A DNA stretch of 64,000 nt from Ciona intestinalis (Eukaryota > Chordata > Ascidiacea > Phlebobranchia > Cionidae). The DNA lies in contig NC_020175.2 of NCBI RefSeq assembly GCF_000224145.3, positions 2,171,638-2,235,637 on the forward strand, written 5' to 3'. Under the pieces are notes generated by a model. The model worked only from the letters and a program-made list of their open reading frames with translations, did no database searches and was not told the origin of the DNA. Position 1 is the first letter of the stretch, and each line of letters starts with the position of its first letter. Of this stretch, positions 10,347 to 21,510 are shown piece by piece. The position numbers and the translations under genes were made by a program.

Positions 10347-10405
10347 CTGAAGATGTAGAATCGATTGAAGAACCAAAAGAGGATGACCGTTGGTATGAAC
10401 AATAA
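10347..10405 (+). CDS. Arg/Trp-rich peptide gene, copy 4 (terminal exon only)
   Basis: A TTTTAG acceptor is followed by a 59-base terminal exon reading EDVESIEEPKEDDRWYEQ after the split codon, in the same phase as the other copies. It shares the YEQ extension with copy 3, where copies 1 and 2 stop directly after RW. Most of intron 1 is present upstream (from 10107), so the exon structure is preserved. Exon 1 is missing only because of the preceding gap. A TTAATAAAATAAA string at about 10431 may supply the polyadenylation signal. Confidence 0.7.
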
Positions 10406-10482
10406 GTGTTCATCATTATAATTCGACGATGTTAATAAAATAAACTCGAATTCAGCATTTTTTGAATTATTACCTGCAATTT

Positions 10483-10790
10483 TATTGTATAAAGGCAAAG
10501 ACAGATCTATGACACTAGTAAAGAGATTAGCAGAATGTTTCACATGTTCTGAGTAATTCTATACTGGAAATAAAAAGGAAAAGCAGTTTGCGCTCGTTTG
10601 TCTCGAATGTACAAGTTTACAAGTCTGTTTTAAATAGATTTTACTAAAAAACAATGCGACTACCATTCGCGAAGGTGCTCGGTTGTTTAAACAGTTTTTT
10701 ATAGTACATAGATTATAAGAACTTGCGACAATGGTAGTTAAAAATGTCCATTTTGTAGTTTTGTAGGTGTTTTTGGTATTGCTTGAACGA
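10483..10790 (+). repeat. 3' flank of copy 4
   Basis: Homologous to 8215-8535 over about 300 bases, including ACAATGCGACTACCATTCGC. Similarity ends where the first abundant MITE begins. Confidence 0.8.
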
Positions 10791-10793
10791 TAA

Positions 10794-10989
10794 TATAGTA
10801 GGGTAGGGGAAGATGGGACACCTTTTCGTTCTATTTTCTCGTCACATTTAGTAGCAAACAAAAAAAACTCAAATAATCATAGAACTGTATCCTCCCGACT
10901 CCCAAATGCCGTTGTTAATTGTTTAAAACACGATCTAAATATTTGGGTATTACGTGCTAAAGGTGTCCCATCTTCCCCATCCTACTATA
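10794..10989 (+). mobile_element. Abundant MITE, reference copy (+)
   Basis: About 195 bp with terminal inverted repeats of roughly 28 bp beginning TATAGTAGGGTGGGGGAAGA (consensus). The interior has GGTAGTAAACAAAGAACATT, ATTATAAAACCGTATCCTCA and GTTTAAAACACGATCAGGAT. It has no coding capacity. 'Plus' here means the interior reads in that order. Resembles the abundant Ciona MITE class (Cimi-like); the family name is not confirmed. Confidence 0.9.
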
Positions 10990-12003
10990 TCAAACTGTAA
11001 ATAAGAATTATTTGAGCAAATTTCATTAAACCACGATAGTGAATGATTTAAACTCACAGACTACAACATTTCAGCAGTTTTAATATTATTTAAGCATCTT
11101 ATTATTGTGCGTTTAAATCAACTTTGACGGTCGTTTTGTTGAACCGTGAGAATGCGGTTGAATAATACTCTAACACTTGTTTTTAAAAAAAAAAACCATT
11201 GCATTTTTTAAAATTGTGTACGGGTTGTGTCCTTTCACACACTTTTCCTCCAATTAGAACCTTAATATGTTTAATTAAATGTTATTTATTTAATTTTCCT
11301 ATTGTATAGTCTGTAGGTTGTAACGGTCACGCCTTTTAACCAAAACATTATTTGTTTCTTATTTATCAATAAGGTGTTTTAACAACTGTTGTTTTACCTA
11401 CCCGTCTTTTCGCTTTTGTAAGCGACCCCGTTCTTCGTTATCGTGACCGAAAATACTAATAATTTTCATTCATTCAAAAGATTGTCCTGGCCACGTCTGC
11501 TCCGCTTCACTCTACTGTAAATAATCTGTTTTAAAATTAAATAAATTTCACGAATGGAATCTTGTTAGTGAAGTGTTCAAACGGCCGTGACATCAAGAGG
11601 AAAAACAACAAACCATCGTAAAATTTTAAGAGACACTAAATACCAATTGCTCCAACCCAGTGATCGCTTATGGGTTGTCCAAATTGTTAGTAAGAACACT
11701 TGTGTTGCAAACTGACGTTGCTCCGATACTCGTCATTCAAATGAGACATAAACACTATCTGGGTTCGAACGTACGATCCACGCTATAACACAAACACACA
11801 AACAAATATTTAACAGCTTTATAAATATATTTGGTTTTACATTCTGAACAATATGACACGTAAATAGGCGAAACTAAGCATTAAGATAATTTTCTATGTC
11901 TAAAGAAAAAAAAATATTATTATGTAAAATAGATAAGTAAAAATATGGACGATTTGGTATATAAGCATCTAAATGCCAAAATAATTGTATATAACAAATT
12001 TAA
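10990..12003. other. Intergenic, mostly featureless
   Basis: AT-rich. A SINE tail fragment (CCAATTGCTCCAACCCAGTG) occurs at about 11643-11690. No coding exon recognised. Confidence 0.5.
11639..11690 (+). mobile_element. SINE fragment
   Basis: Only the middle of the tRNA-derived SINE (AATTGCTCCAACCCAGTGATC...GGGTTGTCCAAATT) is present. Confidence 0.6.
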
Positions 12004-15000
12004 CTAAACATTTAAAGTGTTGTAATTACATATACAACTGGGAGGGTTACAACATGGTTGCACTTCTGGAACATTAGGTGAATACTGAGCAGGGACTTCT
12101 TTAATGCTTCTCTTGTGCTTTCTAATTAACCTTTGAACTTCTGAGAGCTCCTCACTGTAGTGAGAGATGTTCAATGGAATTTCTTCGCTCGGATCAATCA
12201 AGAGGTTGAAGACCAAAGGTGGATCATGAGTGCGTTTTCCGCATGAAAAAGTTCTTATTAGATCTGCAGTAACTGTGCGGACACAGTTACTTCGTCTTTG
12301 TAATGGTGGATTACTTTTGAAGTGAAACTGGAAAAAAAATCGAAATAATGGTTAAGAATAAAATATCTGCAAGAAGGTCATAGTCGAATATTATGATTCG
12401 ACTTCAAAATAAACTAATGAATAAAGAAATTTAACTACAACGGCTTGGTGGGACAGTTACAGTTCTATAATTTTCAATTTAAATTAATGTTTTAGAATGA
12501 AATCAAAACAAAACTGACAGAATATTTTCCGAAATATTTCAGCTGTGATTGCTATGTGTGTTTTAAATAGATTATGTGATATTATGTATTACTGTAGGAT
12601 AATACTTATTGTTACTTAGTAATGCAAAACAAAAAAGATTAAATTAGGAGCCATGTTTTTTTTAGATGTTCATTTGAAATGATTGTTCAGTTAATTACAT
12701 TGAAAACTTTATGAGCCAACTGAAAACACTCACTTTTAAATCACCATATCTCACAGCAAGTATATCTTCCCCACAATAGTGGAAAAGAATCCTGTTGCTT
12801 GGAGTGGAGAGACATGAAGATGTCCTCTGATGTTTCATAGAACAGATGAGATCAGGAATAGGAATGCCATCAAACAACTTGCTAGGAATAGGCTTTTGAT
12901 TCTCTGCCTTAGCTTGTAAGTTAAAAATGGTGTAAAAATACCATATTCCACCTCAAGCAAATAGAAACCTGCCACTTTTTCTTTTAAATTGTTTAATTTG
13001 TTTTTATGATGACACTTTAACTGTTTAACAGAAGTGTACTGTATAACATATTGTGGTTGCAATATCGTTAACTTTATAGTTTGCAGACTTCACCACAAGC
13101 CTAATTCAAATGGAAATTTTCTTACCATAAAGATTTGAACTTGGAGTAGCTGATGAAGTACATCTCTTGAAACAAGGCAAGGAACGTAAGGCAGCAATTT
13201 TTAATAGTGTAGGATGTACATCAAGAGTACTGACTACTGCATTGCTTACAGTACCTGCTGGAATTACACCTGGCCACCATGCAACTGCTGGGACTCGTAA
13301 ACCTCCTTCCCAGGTTGTGCCTTTCCCAGCTAAGTTAACAAAATTATTTTTTTACATTTTGTAGCAATATTGTTATCCAGCCCCTAGCGTAGGGCCTAGG
13401 CTAAATGTGTGCGGATTGTACAGGCAAAAAGGTAAAAGCGAGTACAGTTATTAAAAAATGCTAAAGAAGTTTTAACAACCTGCGAGGCTGAAGAAGTTTT
13501 AACAACCTGCAAGGGGCAAAAAGATTAATGCTTTGCCTTTAACCCAGAGGTAATGGATTCAAGGATCGTCACTGTCACTAATTTGAGCGTATGTATCCTT
13601 TGGCAAAACAAATAACTGCAATTGCTCCAACCCAGTGGTGACTAATGAATTGTCCAAATTATCAACCATGCATAAAAAATCCAAAAAAAATAATCACCTA
13701 CAAAGTTACATACATGGTAACTTATAAGCTAGCAAGAGGTGTATGAAACAGAACACCCGTGTTATAATGACTGTCATTTTCTGGCCAGCATAAAGTAAGT
13801 TACATTCAATCAGTGTACAGATAGTTGTAACCAAAAAAATCTACAAATCAAATTTTTAGAATTTTTTTAAATATGACAAATAATAACCATTGTAACAACG
13901 TTTTCAATATAAATATGGCATTGTAGGTTTAACTCATTAAGCATAGACTGTCTATACAGCAACTGTAAAAATACTATATAAGTAAATTGTATGTTAGTTT
14001 CTGTTGTACAATTAGTTTTTACTTACATAATATGTTACTTGTATATGGACAGTAGCAACAACAGCAAAAAAAACAAAAAAAATGAATATCATTTTCACTA
14101 AATTCATGACTTCTGAATAAGTTCCTTTATAATAAACTAGCCCAAATGCTACTAGTACAATAATAAACTACCTTTGAATAAACCAGGTACACCACCATCG
14201 GGGCATTTATCACTGTTGGGTCCATGATCACTAAGAAATATAACCAAAGTGTTATCATCAATTTCTAGCTGTACCAGGTGATCCAGAATGTCAGAAATTG
14301 CAGAAGACATCTCATTAATTGTATCGCCATATGGGCCTGTGTGTAAAGGACTGATTAAAATATAATAAATAATAAAATATAAATGTATTTAATTTATTTC
14401 TGATTACAATAATAATGGTCATGTTAAAAATAACAAAGAGAAGAAATTAACGGTAAAAATAAAAGGCGTTAAAATTTTCCATAAATATGTAATGATTAAA
14501 ACCCAAAGTAGCAGAAATTGTGGCTGTTATAAACCAACATAGAGTGAAAAATACAGGTTTCAAAAATTCTGTGTGGTAAAGTTACTAAAAAAATTTGCTT
14601 ACCCCGTTTGGACCTTCCACAAAAACGTTCAGCACAGAATAATGCTCTGTGTGCCTGGGGGGGTGAAAAGTAGAGGAAAAAGGAGTTTAATCTGTTATTT
14701 GATATAAAATTCTTTGCATCACTTGTTATTCTGTCAGTTAATGTGCTTAAATTGACAGGTTGTTCCACTATAGTAGAACCGTTGTAAAGGAAACACATTG
14801 TGGACAATTCCTCCACAGTAAACTGAAAATAAATAAACAAATTCTTAATTTAAAAAAAGCTTTTACATATACACCTAAACACCTAAGTTGGTATGCAAAA
14901 GCTAAATACCTATGTTGGTATGCAAAGCTATTTAAGAAATACAATTATACGGTTAAAACAGTTATGCAAAGTCGATCTGGCACTGTAGTTAGCTACACAC

Positions 15001-17822
15001 TACACAACTTGCCTCCAGTCTACAGTTTGATGATGGCTACATGCTGATCAGGATAAGCATATATATCATTGGCTCATTATTGGTCATTGTTTCAACTTAT
15101 TAGACCATTATATGGTTTGTCCAAATGTGGGTCATACGAAAATAGATCAATCACAAGTTTATATACGTGGTGATTCTTTAACGAGCATAACGTGTATAAA
15201 ACAGAACATGTAATAACAAACGTCATAGCCCCATGAAACAAGAAGAAATGAGTTACTTTTATGATTACTCCAACCTAGTGGTCACTGACAGGTTGTCTAA
15301 ATTATTGGCCATACATAAAAATAAAAAAATCCCCCCAAAATAATCACCCACTAAGTAGCATAAATGGTAACTCATAAGCTGGCACAAGATGTATGCTGAA
15401 CACTTGTGTAATAAAGATTGTTGTTTTCCGGCCACGTGAAGATGAAGTAATTTACATTCATTCATTTATTCATATTTATTTAAGCAGGTTACCCTATTTA
15501 TTAAGCATGCGATACAATAATACATAAAACAGACCTCTGCTGGATTACACATCTCCGAATGAGATAAAGGAAGGTTGGTGCCAACAAAGTCAAAGCCATG
15601 ATTATGTGGTAAATGATAACCATCTGTTGATGTATTTCGGTTGATCCCTATAAAACAATAATAACAAATTTTCTTCTACAATCTGGTATACTGAAAATGG
15701 CAGCATAAACGTACTATCATAGCAGCTGACTCTCCGAATTTCACCTAATACATAAAGTTTGTACATGGTGTTGTGTAGTGATAACAACTGGCCAGCTGCA
15801 CTACCTCTTTTCTAAAACTTTATTCAAAATAGTGTTCTACACCTTTTAAATTGCTAAAGTAATAAAATTTAAAACAATAATTTTATCCCTGCTAATTTTA
15901 ATGTAAAGTTGTTAACCTAGTACAGTGGGATAAGATGGAACCCCTAAATATTGTAAAAATATGCATTAATAACAGTAACTACCTTTGCCACACACTATGT
16001 GGGACTGAGAATACTGTCAAATAATAATGTAGCATTTGTCTATCATAAAATGGGTACACATAAAGAGTATTTAAAAAGGTCTTGTCTTTGCATGAGTCCC
16101 ATCTTTTCCCACCCTACTAAATTTATTTTGTTTACAGGCAATACTAGTTGCTATTGAATCACCTTTGTTTTAAAAAAATATTAAAACTTTAACTGTATAC
16201 ACTTTTGCAAACATGACAGTGTATGTATGGTATGATACAATTTTATTATTAAATATTTCAATTAAATAACTAAATTATCTTCAGTGACGTATCGAGAACG
16301 TGATTTTAGTTTTTAAATCGAAGTGTATGAAATTGAAATCCTATCATAAATATAGTTGTCACGTACCTAAACCAAGTTTTGATCTTTGCTTTCAAGTTAA
16401 GTTTTTGCAGACCCAGACCAAACAAAACTTGGAATTTATATCATAAACAGACAGAGGCAGTCATGCATAAAGTAAATATTCATGGGCGAATACTTTCACA
16501 AGCCCTACACCTACCGTACAGACCTACAGTAGTGCCTTTATACTAAGAAAAAGTTAGCATAGCATAATACAATTGTGTAAATTTATTTCATATAGGTTTT
16601 TTATACAGACTACACTTAGTTCCATGCTACATCGAATAATAATTGATATAGTTCTTTCAATCCATGGTTTGGAAAAAAGGGCAAAAAACTAAATGTTAAT
16701 GAAGGATTTTAGGTTACTTTTCATTGTTTAATAAAAAACCAACATACCAAGATGCCACTTGCCCACCAGTCCTGTTCGATAACCAAGTGCTTTTAAACTT
16801 TCTGCGATAGTAATTTCTTTACGTGGTAATCCACCCACAGATTGAGGTTGAAACACTGGGGCTACATCACCACGCAAGCCACTTCTTATGGCATACCTGC
16901 CTGTGGGATTTTTTATTTCTGTTTACATGATAAATTGGGCTTTTGTAAATCACCGCTAATTTTTCATGTGTTTTTTATATGGTATATTTTAATTGTTACA
17001 GTGTTAACAAGAATATCATAATAAAATTTAAAGGTTTATATAGTAGGGTAGGGAAAGATGGGACACCTTTTCCTTCTACTTTCTTATTCCCATTTGGTCA
17101 AAAACAAAGCACATTCAAAAAATTATAAAACCGTATCCCTATGACTCTCATAAACTTTTGTTAAAAACATGGTTATTATGTGCTAAACATGTCCCATCTT
17201 TTCCTATGCTACTGTATATTATATATATATCTTTTCCCAGGGCCAACATGCAGTATTAATATCCGAAAAAAACAATTACACTTTATCCAACACCATTAAG
17301 AACAGTATAAAATTTAAACCTGTTAGAAGAGCAGCCCTACTAGGACTGCACAATGTAGCAGCTGATGTCCACTGAGTAAATCTCATGCCTTCCTTGACCA
17401 TTCTATCCACGCCACCATACTCTTGGGTGGGATGACCAAATGATTGGAAATCTCCATATCCAATATCATCGGCCATTATAACGATGAAATTCGGTGACTG
17501 ATATGAAAAAGGTACAAAAAAGTTTATAGTAGGGTGGGAAAAGATGGGAAACCTTTTCATTCTATTTTCTTGTGCAATTTGGAAGTAAACAAAGAACGTT
17601 CAAAGAATTATAAAACACGAATAAGATATTTTTTGTTATGTGCTAAAAGTGTCCCATCATACTCCGCAGTACTAAATAAATAATATTAAAACTAATATGG
17701 TATTACACCCAAATTGAAACCCAAGAAAATCTAACCTTTTTTCGATGATATGCAGATACTTGTTGCAAAAAATAGAAACTTAGTAAAACAAAAAGCACTT
17801 TTCCACCACCAGCAAAGTTCAT
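12004..17822 (-). CDS. Arylsulfatase A-like sulfatase
   Basis: Nine exons: 17822-17736, 17497-17320, 16900-16748, 15647-15535, 14822-14603, 14336-14172, 13329-13126, 12912-12734, 12327-12004. They total 1623 nt, encoding 540 residues, and all phases close. Residues 1-25 form a signal peptide, so it is lysosomal or secreted. The sulfatase signature [13 protein letters not shown] gives Cys79, which is converted to formylglycine in this family. Metal ligands Asp39-Asp40 (MADDIGYGD), Lys136 and His138 (GKWHLG), Ser168, His235 and Lys308 (GKGTTWEGG) are present. The C-terminal [13 protein letters not shown] and [11 protein letters not shown] match the arylsulfatase A type. It should hydrolyse sulfate esters of glycolipids or glycans. 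Oddity: the fourth metal ligand pair is Asp287-His288, where arylsulfatase A has Asp-Asn. The length is near the family norm (about 507 in human). GALNS or arylsulfatase G remain alternatives. Confidence 0.9.
13500..13815 (+). mobile_element. tRNA-derived SINE, degraded head
   Basis: Sits in a sulfatase intron. B-box-like GATTCAAGGATCGTC, then CACTGTCAC..., CAATTGCTCCAACCCAGTGG, and the conserved tail GTATGAAACAGAACACCCGT ending in a TTACATTCA string. Confidence 0.75.
15262..15475 (+). mobile_element. SINE, 5' truncated
   Basis: Body and tail of the same SINE (CTCCAACCTAGTGGTCACTG to ACATTCATTCATTTATT) within sulfatase intron 4. A more decayed piece precedes it at about 15055-15240. Confidence 0.7.
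15921..16121. mobile_element. MITE relative, degenerate
   Basis: The termini (AGTGGGATAAGATGG, CATCTTTTCCCACCCTACTA) match the abundant MITE, but the interior is largely unalignable by eye. Confidence 0.5.
17038..17217 (+). mobile_element. MITE copy
   Basis: Both ends present with a shortened interior; lies in sulfatase intron 2. Confidence 0.85.
17525..17675 (+). mobile_element. MITE copy, internally shortened
   Basis: Fills about 150 of the 238 bases of sulfatase intron 1, starting 28 bases upstream (gene-wise) of the exon 2 acceptor. Confidence 0.8.
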
Positions 17823-18321
17823 TTTAGACGTAATATTTAACCATCCACAACCATATACAACTTTAAAGCTATGGAAACTACAATGGTATCTTTTGCAACT
17901 GACCTGTATACATGGTAAAAGGTTGGTAACTTATTTGGGGAGTCCCGGGTTGGGGAATCCCTCTTTGTGCGCATAAGGTACTTTTGAATTTTAATTTACA
18001 TAAACATATCAATACCCAATAATATCGGGAACAAAATCTTAAACATATCATATCAGCGGATATATCCAAGTTTTAGACGAAGAAATTTCAAGTTTTAAAC
18101 TGTAACGACTTTAACCTGCCACGACGTAACGCTATTCTCTTCAAAACAGACCTTTAATGTTTGACGTGGCGTTTTAACTTTCCTTTAACTGCCGATAAAT
18201 CTCATTTTCCCTATTGTTGTTTCCTCACTTTTTTGTAATTGGGAGAATAAATGGATGTAATGTATTTATTCCCGCGTAGTTGGACAACAACAGTCGTGAT
18301 AATACTGATGTTCTGTTTCGT

Positions 18322-18497
18322 TATATGATAGGGTGGGGAAGATGGGACGCCTTATCATTCTATTTTCTCGTCGCATTTGGTGGTAAACAAAGAACATTCA
18401 AAGAGTTATAAAACTATATCGCACGACTCCCATTTTACGATCAGGGTATTTAAATAATATGTCCTAAAGGTGTCCCATCTTCCCCCTTCCTACTATA
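18322..18497 (+). mobile_element. MITE copy
   Basis: Complete ends (GGGTGGGGAAGATGGGACGC to CCCCCTTCCTACTATA). Confidence 0.85.
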
Positions 18498-18683
18498 ATA
18501 ATGTTGTTTTGCACGCAGCTCGTACCCCCTTACGTCAAAGAAGATTTTTTAAAGTCCTGTCCAAGCCCGAGTACCGTCTTTCCCACCGTATGGTACATAC
18601 CTGTATGGTGGAGGCCACGGGTGCTTTTTGATTGTGCGCGGTCTATTTCAAATTTTGCGAAACAAATGAATTTCTTTTGGTGA

Positions 18684-18782
18684 TATAGTGGGGTGGGGAA
18701 AGATGGAGCACTTTTAGCATATAATATCTAAATATCCTGATCGTGTTTTAAACAATTAACAACAGTCTAAGGGAGTTGTGAA
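18684..18782 (-). mobile_element. MITE copy, half
   Basis: Only the first half in minus orientation; the remainder is missing after GGGAGTTGTGA. Confidence 0.75.
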
Positions 18783-19568
18783 GGCAGAGTTTAATATTTT
18801 TTTTGAATTTTCTTTATTAAACAATTTTATTTAACTATTTCACGAAATAATGACCTAAACTTGCAAATTACAAAAAAATCGGCAGATTTAGTATAATTTA
18901 GCAAACAATTAAAATAAGTATCTTACTACACGCCCTTTTCAACCATTAAAATGTTGTATCTATTAACCCATCGACTTTTAAACTAATGCCAACAAAACTA
19001 CTATTGCTTTGTGTTGCGCACTTTGTTAAACCGTGTACCATTATAGCAGGTGGCTTAAAAAATAAACACAAAGTGATCTATCTTGTCCATTATATTCATA
19101 CCGTTGTACGATTGCAACGAAATGACGATAAGAGCCTCAAGAACCCAAGTAAACCTATACAAAGTATTACACACCCGCGGGCTCAACAAACAAACAATAG
19201 ATAAATAAATGGGAAACTATGGAAGCATACACCTGCTGGCTAAAGTTTTATATGGATATATTTTTATTTCCAATAATGAATATCTCTCACTAACCTACGT
19301 TCTGTCAAAGTGGTTGAGTTCCGCCTGCTTAAACGACAACCATGCCATAGTGATTGAAGGAAGGGGAAAGATATTTTCGCTGAATACCTACACGGCTTTG
19401 CAGTTGGCTACGCTAATTTGCCTCAAGCTAAAACTGCCAATAAACCATTGTCATTGCGTCGCTGCTTTTCCAACATACGTGTTATTTTAATATGCTATAA
19501 AGTAGAAAAAATTAAAGAGGGCGGCAAACAAAACCCTTTACGCACGCGACCAATTAAAAATACAAAGT

Positions 19569-19768
19569 ATAGTAGGGTGGGAAAAGGTGGAACATTTTAT
19601 CATTCTATTTTATCCTTACATTTTGGAAGTAAACAACGTATATTCAAAGAAGTATAAAAGTGTATTCTTACCACTCCCATAGACCGTTGTTCATTGTTTA
19701 AAAAAAAAGATCAATGATATTTGAATATTTGGGCTAAAGGTGTCCCATCTACCCCATCCTATTATATA
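19569..19768 (+). mobile_element. MITE copy
   Basis: Full length with mutated ends (GGGAAAAGGTGGAACATTTT). Confidence 0.85.
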
Positions 19769-20310
19769 TAAAAAACACACAAAAACTGTTTGTAAAGATT
19801 TACTGGGTTTCTGTAAGAACTAAATAATATTAAGCATTAACATGCCGTCGACGGATTTATTATTCCACACTATATCCTAGACGCATCGCCTACAGTTCAA
19901 AGTATAGATTTTGCATAACTGCGAGTCGAATTTTAAACTAAGCACCATATTTCCTGCTGTTTATCACACCACAACTGACGCTCGAAAGACTGGGATGTTA
20001 GCTTGCGTGGGACACTACCAGCCATGCGGAACCAGGACGGAGAGTTTTTTGATAGCAAAGTAAATGAAAGTTTCTCTGTTTTTTTTTGTCATTATTTAAC
20101 ATGAAGGCGGTTTAAGCAACCGCCGCGGTGGCAATAACAATCAATCAAATTTAATTACCGTGACCGCAATACTGGTTAGCGCAAAACTCCAACCCTCTTT
20201 TGCGTTTTGATAAGCAGATATCACACAACGCGGTACAAAGGGGTTAAATTTCCTTTTCTTTAAGTTTTTACAAGTGTAACTGCGAAAGGTGTTTTGTAAA
20301 ACTTAGATAC

Positions 20311-20506
20311 AGTTTGGGGCGGGAAAAGATGGGACACCTTTTCATTCTAGTTTCTCTAACCATTTGGTAGTAAACAAAGAACATTCAAAGGATTATAAAA
20401 CCGCTTCCTCACGACTCCCATAGACAATATTAATTGTTTAAAACACAATTAGGATATTTTGATGTAATGTGCTAAAGGTGTCCCATCTCTTCCCACCACA
20501 CTATAT
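20311..20506 (+). mobile_element. MITE copy
   Basis: Full length. The left terminus has drifted to ACAGTTTGGGGCGGGAAAAG. Confidence 0.85.
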
Positions 20507-21030
20507 TACAATATTCAGCGATGTAAAATATACAACTATAATAATAAGCAAAACACAATTAAAATATATTCGCAATAAAAAATCAACGATGCTGCGCAGT
20601 AGAGGCAAAGTAAAGTCCATACCAGTATGATGAAGTCTCGCCGTATGGCAAACGAAACGTACGTATATTATAATTGAAGTTTTAATGCCGAAGTAGAAAT
20701 AGCCTTATTATATTAAAATGATACCTGATAGCAATAAGAACGGAGCAAAATAAAGTATGTTTGGTGGAATTATAAGGCATTGCAAAAGGTGGCGCGCAAT
20801 TTATAGCGACGAGTTTTCTACAAGCTTATAAAAAAAAACACATAAAATTTAAGGAGAGTCCAACGTCTATACTAACTTTGGGAGATTCTACCTCGATTGT
20901 AAATAAAGGAGCGATTGTAAATAAAAATAAGAAAGGGAAATTTACAAACGTGTTTTTTCTTATCATGTGTATAACGAATTTAAAAACGATTTCAGAATTT
21001 AACAATTTTAAGAATTTCAGAAGTCAAATC

Positions 21031-21164
21031 AAGGTGGCTGTACACAATATCCGGAATTTGTCCGATTTGTCTGTTTTATCCTGATTTCGCTGCAGCATGC
21101 GGAACTCGGTAATGAGTTTGCATACGATCGCAAGCGAATTCGCATACTGTGTACAGCCACCTTT
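21031..21164. mobile_element. Second MITE family with 16-bp perfect TIRs
   Basis: AAGGTGGCTGTACACA (21031-21046) is exactly inverted at 21148-21163. The 134 bp element has no open frame of note. A truncated relative (GCTGTACACAGTAT plus GCAAATTCGCTTGCGAA) lies at 26009-26065. Confidence 0.8.
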
Positions 21165-21411
21165 AGCGTGTCGCGTTCTGTGATAGATAAGTCTTACTTA
21201 TAGCGATTGGACAAACACATTTTCCAAACGTATAAAATCAGAGAACTTTGTATAAGGGGGTCTTCGCAGTAGTTCAAGTAAAACAAAAGACATTTTCACG
21301 TTGCCCAAAACAAACATTTTTTTATGAGATATTTAAAACTTTTTACCGTATAATAGCTCTCATACATAATTTTACGACATTTTTTTAATTTTAAAAGAAA
21401 TGTTAAACTTT

Positions 21412-21417
21412 TTTATT
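21412..21417 (-). terminator. Polyadenylation signal of the lectin-like gene
   Basis: AATAAA on the minus strand, about 95 bases past the stop codon. Confidence 0.5.
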
Positions 21418-21510
21418 ATTGTATTTTTATAACTGTATATATACGTTACATTCATCCGTTTAAGACTTAAGTATTAATTCATTCACCATCCAATTTATGC
21501 TCTGACTAAT

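Larger units (their letters stand above)
17823..21411. other. Intergenic between sulfatase and lectin-like genes
   Basis: Contains five MITE copies and the 16-bp-TIR element listed separately. Small open frames such as 18986-19204 and 19209-19490 show no signal, domain or splice support. The promoter of the sulfatase gene should lie just above 17822, but no clear TATA box was seen. Confidence 0.5.

Noticed and set aside
14496-14840. 114-residue minus-strand frame as a standalone gene
   Set aside because: It is sulfatase exon 5 (14822-14603) with intron on both sides.
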